DNA of 37,303 nt, taken from the IMG/VR virus record IMGVR_UViG_3300021963_000328, positions 1-37,303 of that record. One strand, 5' to 3'. Origin of the DNA: a virus. The notes under the pieces are model-generated. The model had not been told where the DNA came from. It was given only the letters and a program-made list of their open reading frames with translations, and did not search any database. The translations under genes were made by a program, and so were the position numbers. Positions 1 to 4,539 of the stretch are shown in pieces; the first letter of the stretch is position 1; each line of letters starts with the position of its first letter.

Positions 1-127
1 AATCCATACCTAAACCGCCCAAAAAACAGCCTAACTGTGTTGCATGGCTAACACACCATCAAATGCCGCAACAAATCTTGCTGCAAAAATAGTCAAAGTT
101 AGGCTATTTGGCCAAAATGGATGACTA
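1..127. repeat. 127-bp direct end repeat, left copy
   Basis: These 127 bases are identical to 36762-36888; the two sequences part at 128 versus 36889. The repeat carries inverted iteron pieces (CCTAAACCGCC at 9-19, TTAGGCTAT at 99-107). The exact length matches a common de Bruijn assembly k-mer size (127), so this is probably the overlap that closes a circular genome of about 36,761 bp rather than a packaged terminal repeat. Confidence 0.95.
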
Positions 128-134
128 TTTTTAT

Positions 135-210
135 TTTACCCTCAAACTGGCTTTATATTTACCCTCAAACTGGACGCGATTTCATTAACGTATTACCCTC
201 AAAATATGAT
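135..210 (+). promoter_or_regulatory. Early promoter/operator region with three CCCTCAAA repeats
   Basis: TTTACCCTCAAACTGG occurs at 135-150 and again at 158-173, and TTACCCTCAAA at 193-203. The third copy lies in the spacer of a possible sigma70 promoter (CATTAA at 183-188, 16 bp, TATGAT at 205-210). The same motif lies in the spacers of the promoters at 4134 and 36913. This suggests operator sites for one regulator controlling the rightward early genes. The motif repeats are seen directly; the promoter and operator roles are inferred. Confidence 0.5.
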
Positions 211-240
211 ACCGGGGCGACAGTTAAACAAAAGGAGCAA

Positions 241-522
241 ATGACCATGACTAATATTCGGCAATATGCGGACGTTCGCCAGACCCCACCCGCGACGATC
301 AATTATGAAATGCAGCCCTATGGCGCGCTCGTTTTAGGCCAGCTTACATGGGGTCAGTATAATGGGTTCCCTACGCTCTCGGGTGTTGTGGTGGAAGGCG
401 CTGAGACGGCGCGTCTATTCCAGCACGCAACGTCGCGCAGCGTGATAGGTGAACGACGCACGATCTACGCTATAGAGCAGCATGAAATCGACAGCGGCAA
501 AGCAATACGCATCGCAATGTAA
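241..522 (+). CDS. Early hypothetical protein (93 aa)
   Basis: First gene of the rightward early region in this version of the genome. I start it at ATG 241, directly after AAAGGAGCAA, because the longer open frame from 121 would run through the promoter repeats. No motif is recognised. The protein is small and soluble with no membrane segment. In the alternative module at 36889-37303 this position is taken by an unrelated 58-aa gene, so the locus is exchangeable and the product is probably an accessory early protein, perhaps a host-takeover factor. That role is inference from position only. Confidence 0.75.
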   Translation: MTMTNIRQYADVRQTPPATINYEMQPYGALVLGQLTWGQYNGFPTLSGVVVEGAETARLFQHATSRSVIGERRTIYAIEQHEIDSGKAIRIAM

Positions 523-541
523 CCCATATCAGTCGGAGCAA

Positions 542-886
542 ATGACCATGTCAAACGATCTATCCTACTACGCAACCAAGGGTGAAGCCACAGTCGCGCG
601 TCGCCTAGTCCGCGCCATGCTGGCGCGTGAATTGTCTGTCAGTGTCAATGACGGGGAAGCGTGGACAGTCAAGAAATCACGCGACTATCGCACGATCGTG
701 GACGCGCTTTGCAGCACAGGCGAAGACTATCTGCGCGTCTACGCACCGACCGCCGATTGCCTAGGGGCGTTCTATCTCGTTTGGGGCAATGACCCGACCG
801 GGGAAGAATTGCTGTCCGATTGGACCGACAATGATTTCTGCGACCGCCTCGCGCGCATCGCCTACAAAGAGGCACAAGACGCATGA
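542..886 (+). CDS. Early hypothetical protein (114 aa), conserved in the variant module
   Basis: Starts at ATG 542 after CGGAGCAA; a second in-frame ATG lies two codons later. No known domain is recognised; the C-terminal half is acidic (DPTGEELLSDWTDNDF). A diverged copy begins at 37159. Over the 48 codons visible there most nucleotide differences are silent, and the protein changes are few (SYY/SAF, R/K, A/E), which indicates a protein under purifying selection. The last codons overlap the next gene by ATGA, so translation is probably coupled. Confidence 0.85.
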   Translation: MTMSNDLSYYATKGEATVARRLVRAMLARELSVSVNDGEAWTVKKSRDYRTIVDALCSTGEDYLRVYAPTADCLGAFYLVWGNDPTGEELLSDWTDNDFCDRLARIAYKEAQDA

Positions 887-972
887 CCTACTGCCTATTC
901 TACGCACTGCTGGCCTTCGGGCTGGCAGTCGCCACCTACGCAGTTGCTGACGCAATCAAGAACGCAAAATAA
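883..972 (+). CDS. 29-aa single-span membrane micro-protein
   Basis: ATG at 883 overlaps the stop of the preceding gene (ATGA). The frame encodes a short hydrophobic helix of about 20 residues (LFYALLAFGLAVATYAVA) followed by a small basic tail ending NAK. It ends just before the ribosome binding site of the next gene. The size and layout fit a single-span inner-membrane peptide, as seen among phage early micro-proteins. Function is unknown. Support is the coupled start, the tight fit between genes and the membrane-like composition. Confidence 0.55.
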   Translation: MTYCLFYALLAFGLAVATYAVADAIKNAK

Positions 973-979
973 GGAGCAA

Positions 980-1378
980 ATGACAATGACACCTATCAAG
1001 CAAACCATCACAGTCGAATTGAACGCATATGCCCGCAACGAAACGCGACCCTTTGACATAGACGCGACCGTCATTGGTGACATCGCGGTCCACAAGCCCG
1101 TCCATTGGTTTACCAAGGATGGCGACCCCTCGCAGGGCAAGGGATGGACAGTCTCGCACCTGCCTAGCGGAAAGATTGTCGCATCGGCTGTGCCGCAACG
1201 TCTACAGTCGCGCGGCACGATCAAGGCCAGCCAAAAGGATTTAATCGCATTTGCGACCGCATGGCAGAAACAATGCCCGGCTTTCTTTGACGCCCTACGC
1301 AATGCCGGCAAGGATGGCTTGGCGAACATCCCCAAGGACATGACACGGGCCGCTCTAGACGTTGCCCGCGCCCTCTAA
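980..1378 (+). CDS. Early hypothetical protein (132 aa)
   Basis: Start at ATG 980 after AAGGAGCAA, the same start signal used by neighbouring early genes (ATGACNATG form). The protein has a beta-rich N-terminal half and a helical, Lys/Ala-rich C-terminal half. No catalytic motif or family is recognised. The stop codon at 1376-1378 is only four bases from the predicted hammerhead ribozyme, so if the ribozyme works, the mRNA would be cut 25 bases after this gene, separating its message from the following genes. Confidence 0.8.
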   Translation: MTMTPIKQTITVELNAYARNETRPFDIDATVIGDIAVHKPVHWFTKDGDPSQGKGWTVSHLPSGKIVASAVPQRLQSRGTIKASQKDLIAFATAWQKQCPAFFDALRNAGKDGLANIPKDMTRAALDVARAL

Positions 1379-1380
1379 CA

Positions 1381-1440
1381 ATCGAAACGGGCGCAAGCCC
1401 GTCCGATAGCATGGCCAACTATCGCTGATGAGATAGGCCA
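1381..1440 (+). ncRNA. Type II hammerhead ribozyme
   Basis: All conserved core positions are present in the permuted type II order. They are C1383, GAA 1384-1386, A1387 paired with U1402, stem III CGGGC/GCCCG (1388-1392/1397-1401) with a GCAA loop, cleavage-site C1403, stem I CGATAG/CTATCG (1404-1409/1419-1424) with a 9-nt loop, then CUGAUGA at 1425-1431. Stem II is short: GAU 1432-1434 with AUC 1381-1383. GGCC in loop I (1413-1416) could pair with GGCC at 1436-1439, a possible tertiary contact. Predicted cleavage lies between 1403 and 1404, about 40 nt before a ribosome binding site. An alternative hairpin (CTATC 1419-1423 with GATAG 1432-1436, TGGC 1412-1415 with GCCA 1437-1440) would exclude the active fold. 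Core match is seen; activity is inferred. Confidence 0.85.
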
Positions 1441-1454
1441 AAGGAGCAAATGAA

Positions 1455-1742
1455 ATGGCACGCATGGATAAATTGAGCACGTACCGCACGACAATCGCAC
1501 AGGCAGGCGATTTAATCGCAGTCACCTATCATTCTACCCAAATCGTCGCATTTGATCGGCACAATGTAAGCTTGCGCACTGGCGGCTGGGATAGCGTTAC
1601 AACACGACGCAAGATGAACCAAGCGGCCAATCAATTTGGGCTTGGGTATAGCGTATACCGCGACAAAGGCGCGTCATATGTCCGCACACCCGCCGGGGCG
1701 GTTTTACCGCTTGAAGATAATATGACGTTTTCACGCATTTAA
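1455..1742 (+). CDS. Conserved phage early protein (95 aa)
   Basis: The ATG at 1455 follows AAAGGAGCAAATGAA; the ATG at 1450 is out of frame. The protein has the pattern LSTYRTTIAQAG...VTYHSTQIV...RRKMNQAA..FGLGYSVY, which I recognise as a recurring small phage protein of unknown function in which the HSTQIV and RKMNQAA segments are most conserved. No enzyme motif is visible. Its leader carries the predicted hammerhead ribozyme, so its expression may depend on RNA cleavage or refolding just before the ribosome binding site. Confidence 0.88.
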   Translation: MARMDKLSTYRTTIAQAGDLIAVTYHSTQIVAFDRHNVSLRTGGWDSVTTRRKMNQAANQFGLGYSVYRDKGASYVRTPAGAVLPLEDNMTFSRI

Positions 1743-1766
1743 CCAAAGCAAAAGGAGCATAACGAC

Positions 1767-1997
1767 ATGATTGACGACCGCACATATTACCGCGCGTGCT
1801 CGACACGCCTATTGATCGAAACAGCACGCGATAGCGGCCATGAATTGGCAATCGCGCTCGGCGAACGTCTGGAAGAGTATGACACGGACGAAGAAACTAT
1901 CGCCGATCTGTTAAAAGAGAACCGCGAACTAGACGCCCGTGTGGACGATCTGCGCCGTGAAGTTGAGAGCCTGAACCGCGCGTTAGGCGTTGAATAA
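1767..1997 (+). CDS. Coiled-coil early protein (76 aa)
   Basis: Starts after AAAGGAGCATAACGAC. The N-terminal half (residues 1-35) is a mixed helical region. Residues about 40-72 form an acidic heptad-like stretch (LLKENRELDARVDDLRREV), typical of a coiled coil, so the protein probably oligomerises. No family is recognised. Its TAA stop overlaps the ATG of a 19-codon hydrophobic frame that leads into the next gene. Confidence 0.82.
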   Translation: MIDDRTYYRACSTRLLIETARDSGHELAIALGERLEEYDTDEETIADLLKENRELDARVDDLRREVESLNRALGVE

Positions 1998-2056
1998 TGA
2001 CGGCGGCAATCGCCGCCCTCGCATTGGCCCTATTGGCCCTATTGATGGAGGATTAA
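1997..2056 (+). CDS. Possible 19-aa hydrophobic leader peptide
   Basis: A short frame starts in the TAATG overlap with the preceding stop. It encodes almost only Ala and Leu (LALALLALLM), and ends TAA two bases before the next ATG. It includes a 9-base tandem duplication (TTGGCCCTA twice, 2024-2041). It could be a coupling leader, a tiny membrane peptide, or chance. No protein evidence is available; the call rests on coupling at both ends and on composition. Confidence 0.3.
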   Translation: MTAAIAALALALLALLMED

Positions 2057-2058
2057 CC

Positions 2059-2253
2059 ATGTCTTTAGAAATTGCTGCAATCGTCATGCTGACCGCCGCT
2101 GTTGTGGCGCTGCTATTCGCCTTGGGTGACGCCCAACGCACAGCCGCGCGATGGAAACGAGAACACGACCTGCTGGACGCATACTTTACGCAATATCGCC
2201 AGAATAGCATCCGCCGCGACCGACGCACAGGCCGCTATATCAAAGAGGATTGA
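2059..2253 (+). CDS. Small membrane-anchored protein (64 aa)
   Basis: ATG 2059 lies seven bases after GGAGG, a better start than the in-frame ATG at 1990, which falls inside the previous gene. Residues 3-24 form one transmembrane segment (IAAIVMLTAAVVALLFAL). A basic, Arg-rich cytoplasmic tail follows (RRDRRTGRYIKED). The layout fits a type I/III single-span inner-membrane protein with the charged part inside the cell. Function is unknown. It sits in the early operon, so a role in altering the host envelope or excluding other phages is possible but unsupported. Confidence 0.78.
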   Translation: MSLEIAAIVMLTAAVVALLFALGDAQRTAARWKREHDLLDAYFTQYRQNSIRRDRRTGRYIKED

Positions 2254-2256
2254 ACC

Positions 2257-2481
2257 ATGACTGTATCACTGATCAAACGCCCGGCTGAGAGGCCGAATGA
2301 ACTGGCCGTGCTTAAAGAGGCCGCCAAGGCCCTCAAGGCCTATGACAAGGCCCGACAGACGTATAAGGCCCAAGAGGCCGCAGTAAAGGCGCTGTGCCGC
2401 GAATATGACCTCGCAGCGGGTGTCTGGGGCTTCCAGCCGCACCACCTGCGCAATGCGTGCGAAGCGCGGGGGCTGCTATGA
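2257..2481 (+). CDS. Early hypothetical helical protein (74 aa)
   Basis: Starts three bases after the previous stop, with GAGGATTGAACC as the translation signal. The protein is Ala/Lys-rich and helical (residues 15-50), with a C-terminal WGFQPHHLRNAC segment. No family is recognised. Its stop overlaps the start of the next gene by ATGA. It belongs to the closely packed early operon that runs to 4104. Confidence 0.78.
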   Translation: MTVSLIKRPAERPNELAVLKEAAKALKAYDKARQTYKAQEAAVKALCREYDLAAGVWGFQPHHLRNACEARGLL

Positions 2482-2723
2482 CACCCGTCGAGCACAACCC
2501 CAACTGCGCCGTCGTGCGCAGCGGTGATATTCGCGCATGGTGTGACTGCGGCGCTGAGATACCTGTCCTGAATGAGATTAGGGCGAACGTGTCCGAAACC
2601 ATCGGCGCGGGGAAAGAGCGCGCGGCAATCGTGCGCTGGCTGCGGGGCCATCCAGACCCAATCATTCAAAACGTCTTGTCAGACGCCATAGAAGCAGGAG
2701 CGCACAATGAAACCGACGATTAA
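2478..2723 (+). CDS. Early hypothetical protein with possible zinc site (81 aa)
   Basis: Starts in an ATGA overlap at 2478. The N-terminal part has a His and three Cys in a short span (H6, C10, then CDC around residues 22-24), which could bind a metal, but a full zinc-ribbon pattern is not present. The C-terminal half is helical and acidic. The product is unrecognised. Its 3' end overlaps the next gene by 17 bases. Confidence 0.75.
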   Translation: MTPVEHNPNCAVVRSGDIRAWCDCGAEIPVLNEIRANVSETIGAGKERAAIVRWLRGHPDPIIQNVLSDAIEAGAHNETDD

Positions 2724-2844
2724 GAAACCAGCATGGCACGGCGGGAATAAAATCCCTGACAGCTATCTAAAGCGGTTTTGGAAATCCGTAGAGGATGAAG
2801 GCATCCCTCACGCCCTGCGCATGTTCATGGACAACCTGAAATGA
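2707..2844 (+). CDS. Early micro-protein (45 aa)
   Basis: ATG 2707 follows AGCAGGAGCGCACA, a clear ribosome binding site inside the end of the previous gene. The 45-aa product is basic at its N-terminus (KPTIKKPAWHGGNKIP) and has an amphipathic C-terminal helix. Its TGA overlaps the ATG of the DnaA-like gene (ATGA at 2841), so it is likely translated together with that gene. Function is unknown. Confidence 0.65.
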   Translation: MKPTIKKPAWHGGNKIPDSYLKRFWKSVEDEGIPHALRMFMDNLK

Positions 2845-3086
2845 CACCAGACCCACAGGCAGAGGCAACCATGCTACGCATCGCACAGAGGCACTATGTC
2901 ACTGTTGAGCGTATGCGCGGGGCCGAGCGCAACAAATACATCCAAGCGGCCCGCAGGGCTGCTGCCGACGCCCTACAGAAGCAGGGCTACAACACAACGC
3001 AGATCGGGCGCATCATGGGACGCGACCCGACGACTGTCCTAGCCATGCTGGGACGCATAGGCGCAAGGAGCCAAGCAAATGACTAA
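2841..3086 (+). CDS. DnaA domain IV-like DNA-binding protein
   Basis: The 81-aa protein resembles the C-terminal DNA-binding domain of the replication initiator DnaA. It has AQRHYVTVERMRG (DnaA: ..yy.vs.edlrg..R), then AARRAAADALQKQGYN, then the signature-like IGRIMGRDPTTVLAML, where DnaA has IGR.FG.RDHTTV. The His of RDHTTV is Pro here. There is no AAA+ ATPase part, so it cannot unwind DNA itself. It may bind DnaA-box-like sites on phage or host DNA, as a replication co-factor, a competitor of host DnaA, or a repressor. Family resemblance is strong; role is inferred. The 3' end overlaps the next gene by eight bases. Confidence 0.8.
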   Translation: MTPDPQAEATMLRIAQRHYVTVERMRGAERNKYIQAARRAAADALQKQGYNTTQIGRIMGRDPTTVLAMLGRIGARSQAND

Positions 3087-3429
3087 AAAAGAAATCATCC
3101 ACTGGTGGGAGACATCTGTCCTGCCGCCGGGCGGAACCGATGACTTAAACAAGTTTTCTGACGATACCGCCATCCTATACGATGCGTTGCACGTTATGCC
3201 GGATGGGTCGCCTGTTGGGCTTGTGTATAAAAATTTGAGTAAGGCTTTGAAGGCATTCGAACGATATGGCTTCACCACTGACGAAATTTTAAGGATGCAC
3301 CCACGGCATGACGAAATCGTAGACAACAACCTGAAAATCAAAAGCGTCGATGACGACTATACGTTCACAGGGTGGCGAAACGCTGTTCCGGGGCGTGATA
3401 CTTTAGTGATTATGGGGGATGGGAAATGA
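3079..3429 (+). CDS. Early hypothetical protein (116 aa)
   Basis: ATG 3079 follows AAGGAGCCAAGCAA and overlaps the end of the DnaA-like gene. The protein has no recognised domain. It is mixed alpha/beta, with WW near the N-terminus and a C-terminal GRDTLVIMGDGK. The base composition of its central part is more AT-rich than its neighbours, which may mark separate acquisition. It ends in an ATGA overlap with the next gene. Confidence 0.78.
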   Translation: MTKKEIIHWWETSVLPPGGTDDLNKFSDDTAILYDALHVMPDGSPVGLVYKNLSKALKAFERYGFTTDEILRMHPRHDEIVDNNLKIKSVDDDYTFTGWRNAVPGRDTLVIMGDGK

Positions 3430-3743
3430 CTGACACACCACCAGACTGGGTGCTGATCGAAGCTGCGAAGCGGAGCAACGACCTTAATGAAAATGACGAC
3501 CTAGAAATAACAATAGAATACTACGGAAAATCCAGCATTTTCCGCGCCCTGTGCGACATGATCCAGAAATACGAGCAGCCGCCCGTGGATCGCAAGCTGC
3601 TGTGTGCGCGTGAGGCTATAGCGAGAGCGGCTGATAGCGAAATTGCTCAGAGGCAGTGGCGCAATGGAATAAACGATCACTTGGCGAGTATCGAATGGAC
3701 TGTCCGCGCCATCGAACTTTGGGAAGAGGGGTTTGGGAAATGA
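3426..3743 (+). CDS. Early hypothetical protein (105 aa)
   Basis: Starts in an ATGA overlap at 3426. The segment GKSSIFRALCDMIQKYEQPP looks like a P-loop at first sight but lacks the preceding Gly-rich loop, so an ATPase role is not supported. Residues 55-100 are strongly helical (AREAIARAADSE...IEWTVRAIELWEEG). No family is assigned. It is joined by ATGA to the following Ead-like gene. Confidence 0.76.
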   Translation: MTDTPPDWVLIEAAKRSNDLNENDDLEITIEYYGKSSIFRALCDMIQKYEQPPVDRKLLCAREAIARAADSEIAQRQWRNGINDHLASIEWTVRAIELWEEGFGK

Positions 3744-3910
3744 CTGACAATCTGGTGAAGCGGCTGCGCGACCTAGCGGAAGAATGGTTTGAGATGTGCG
3801 ACGACATCCATGAACCGCTTACCGAAGCCGCCAACCGCATCGAAGCCCAAGCGGCAGAGATTGAGCGGCTGCGTGAAGCGTTGGAACAAGCATTAAAGGA
3901 AACGACATGA
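3740..3910 (+). CDS. Ead/Ea22-like small protein (56 aa)
   Basis: Starts at ATG 3740 in an ATGA overlap. The sequence MTDNLVKRLRDLAEEWFE...EAANRIEAQAAEIERLREAL follows the pattern of short Ead/Ea22-like phage proteins, with an N-terminal DNLVKRLR helix, an EAA.RIE.L motif and a C-terminal heptad coiled coil. These are accessory proteins of unknown role, common in early regions. Oligomerisation through the coiled coil is likely. It couples to the next gene by ATGA. Confidence 0.8.
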   Translation: MTDNLVKRLRDLAEEWFEMCDDIHEPLTEAANRIEAQAAEIERLREALEQALKETT

Positions 3911-4104
3911 CATTCGGCAGACCATCCACATATAAGCTGCTCGAATTGGAAGTCGGCGAGGCGCGAGACTTTGAAGCCCCGACAGCCGCTGACGTGAACC
4001 GCATCGCCCGTAACGTCAGCCAGACAGGCATCCGGCACGACCGATACTTTCGGTGCAAGACAAACAAGCAGACCCGCATCACGACAGTAACGCGCATTCG
4101 GTAA
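3907..4104 (+). CDS. Early hypothetical protein (65 aa)
   Basis: Last gene of the ATGA-linked early chain. It contains ELEVGEARDFEAPT near the N-terminus and a basic C-terminal third (HDRYFRCKTNKQTRITTVTRIR). This pattern recurs in small phage proteins that have a short helix followed by a positively charged beta segment, and nucleic-acid binding is possible. I do not recognise a named family. A new promoter follows, so this gene marks the end of the first early unit. Confidence 0.75.
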   Translation: MTFGRPSTYKLLELEVGEARDFEAPTAADVNRIARNVSQTGIRHDRYFRCKTNKQTRITTVTRIR

Positions 4105-4133
4105 GTCATTGAAAACAAACGAAAAAATAGTTC

Positions 4134-4161
4134 TTGATCTAACCTCAAAGTCTGCTATAAT
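4134..4161 (+). promoter_or_regulatory. Sigma70-type early promoter with CCTCAAA operator in its spacer
   Basis: TTGATC at 4134-4139 and a consensus TATAAT at 4156-4161 are separated by 16 bp. The spacer contains TAACCTCAAAGTCTG, which is shared with the promoter at 36913 and related to the repeats at 135-203. Expected transcription start is near 4168, just before a hairpin. It would drive the gene at 4228. The match to sigma70 is direct; repression through the spacer motif is inferred. Confidence 0.75.
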
Positions 4162-4172
4162 GGTGTCACCAA

Positions 4173-4190
4173 CCGGGGGAGTGTCCCCGG
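4173..4190 (+). other. 5' leader hairpin
   Basis: CCGGGG and CCCCGG pair perfectly around a 6-nt loop, within a few bases of the expected transcript start. A hairpin at the very 5' end can protect an mRNA from decay. The segment AACCGGGGGAG (4171-4181) recurs at 36525-36535, also just downstream of a CCTCAAAGTC motif. Confidence 0.55.
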
Positions 4191-4227
4191 TCGGTTCTTT
4201 GACAATCTGAAGAAAGGTAGTGGAGCA

Positions 4228-4476
4228 ATGACCACCTATAACTGGGCGACGTATCCCGAAGAGCAAGCGTATCGCAGCGGCTGCAAGGTTCGCTGGAAAT
4301 ACTACGACAAGCGGGAGGACGCCGAAGCCGCATCGAAAGCTGCGCAACACGACGCCGAGATACAGCTTCGACGCGGCTATGACTTCGGCTATTGCTGGCC
4401 GGGTGATATTAGCTGGGTAGAGCCGGGCACTAAGTTCGGCGGCGAGAATGGCCGCTGGGAAGTCTGTCTGCCATAA
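4228..4476 (+). CDS. Hypothetical protein under its own promoter (82 aa)
   Basis: ATG 4228 follows GTAGTGGAGCA. The gene stands alone between a strong promoter and a strong terminator. The protein is aromatic-rich (NWATYPEEQAY, KVRWKYYDKRED, WPGDISWVEPG) with an alanine-rich middle helix. No domain is recognised. Its dedicated promoter, leader hairpin and terminator suggest high early expression, as for host-directed or replication-supporting small proteins. The role is unknown. Confidence 0.82.
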   Translation: MTTYNWATYPEEQAYRSGCKVRWKYYDKREDAEAASKAAQHDAEIQLRRGYDFGYCWPGDISWVEPGTKFGGENGRWEVCLP

Positions 4477-4483
4477 AAACAAA

Positions 4484-4519
4484 AAACCCCCTGACAGTAG
4501 TGAGCCTGTCAGGGGGTTT
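4484..4519. terminator. Bidirectional Rho-independent terminator
   Basis: A perfect 14-bp stem (AAACCCCCTGACAG with CTGTCAGGGGGTTT) encloses an 8-nt loop. A-rich sequence lies on the left and T-rich sequence on the right, so it can act in both directions. It separates the rightward early unit (ending 4476) from the leftward replication unit (ending 4540). Confidence 0.92.
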
Positions 4520-4539
4520 AAGGCAGTCGGAGCAAACGA

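Noticed and set aside
3528-3590. P-loop ATPase motif GKSS in the 105-aa early protein
   Set aside because: The preceding glycine-rich loop and a Walker B motif are missing, so GKSS is probably chance.
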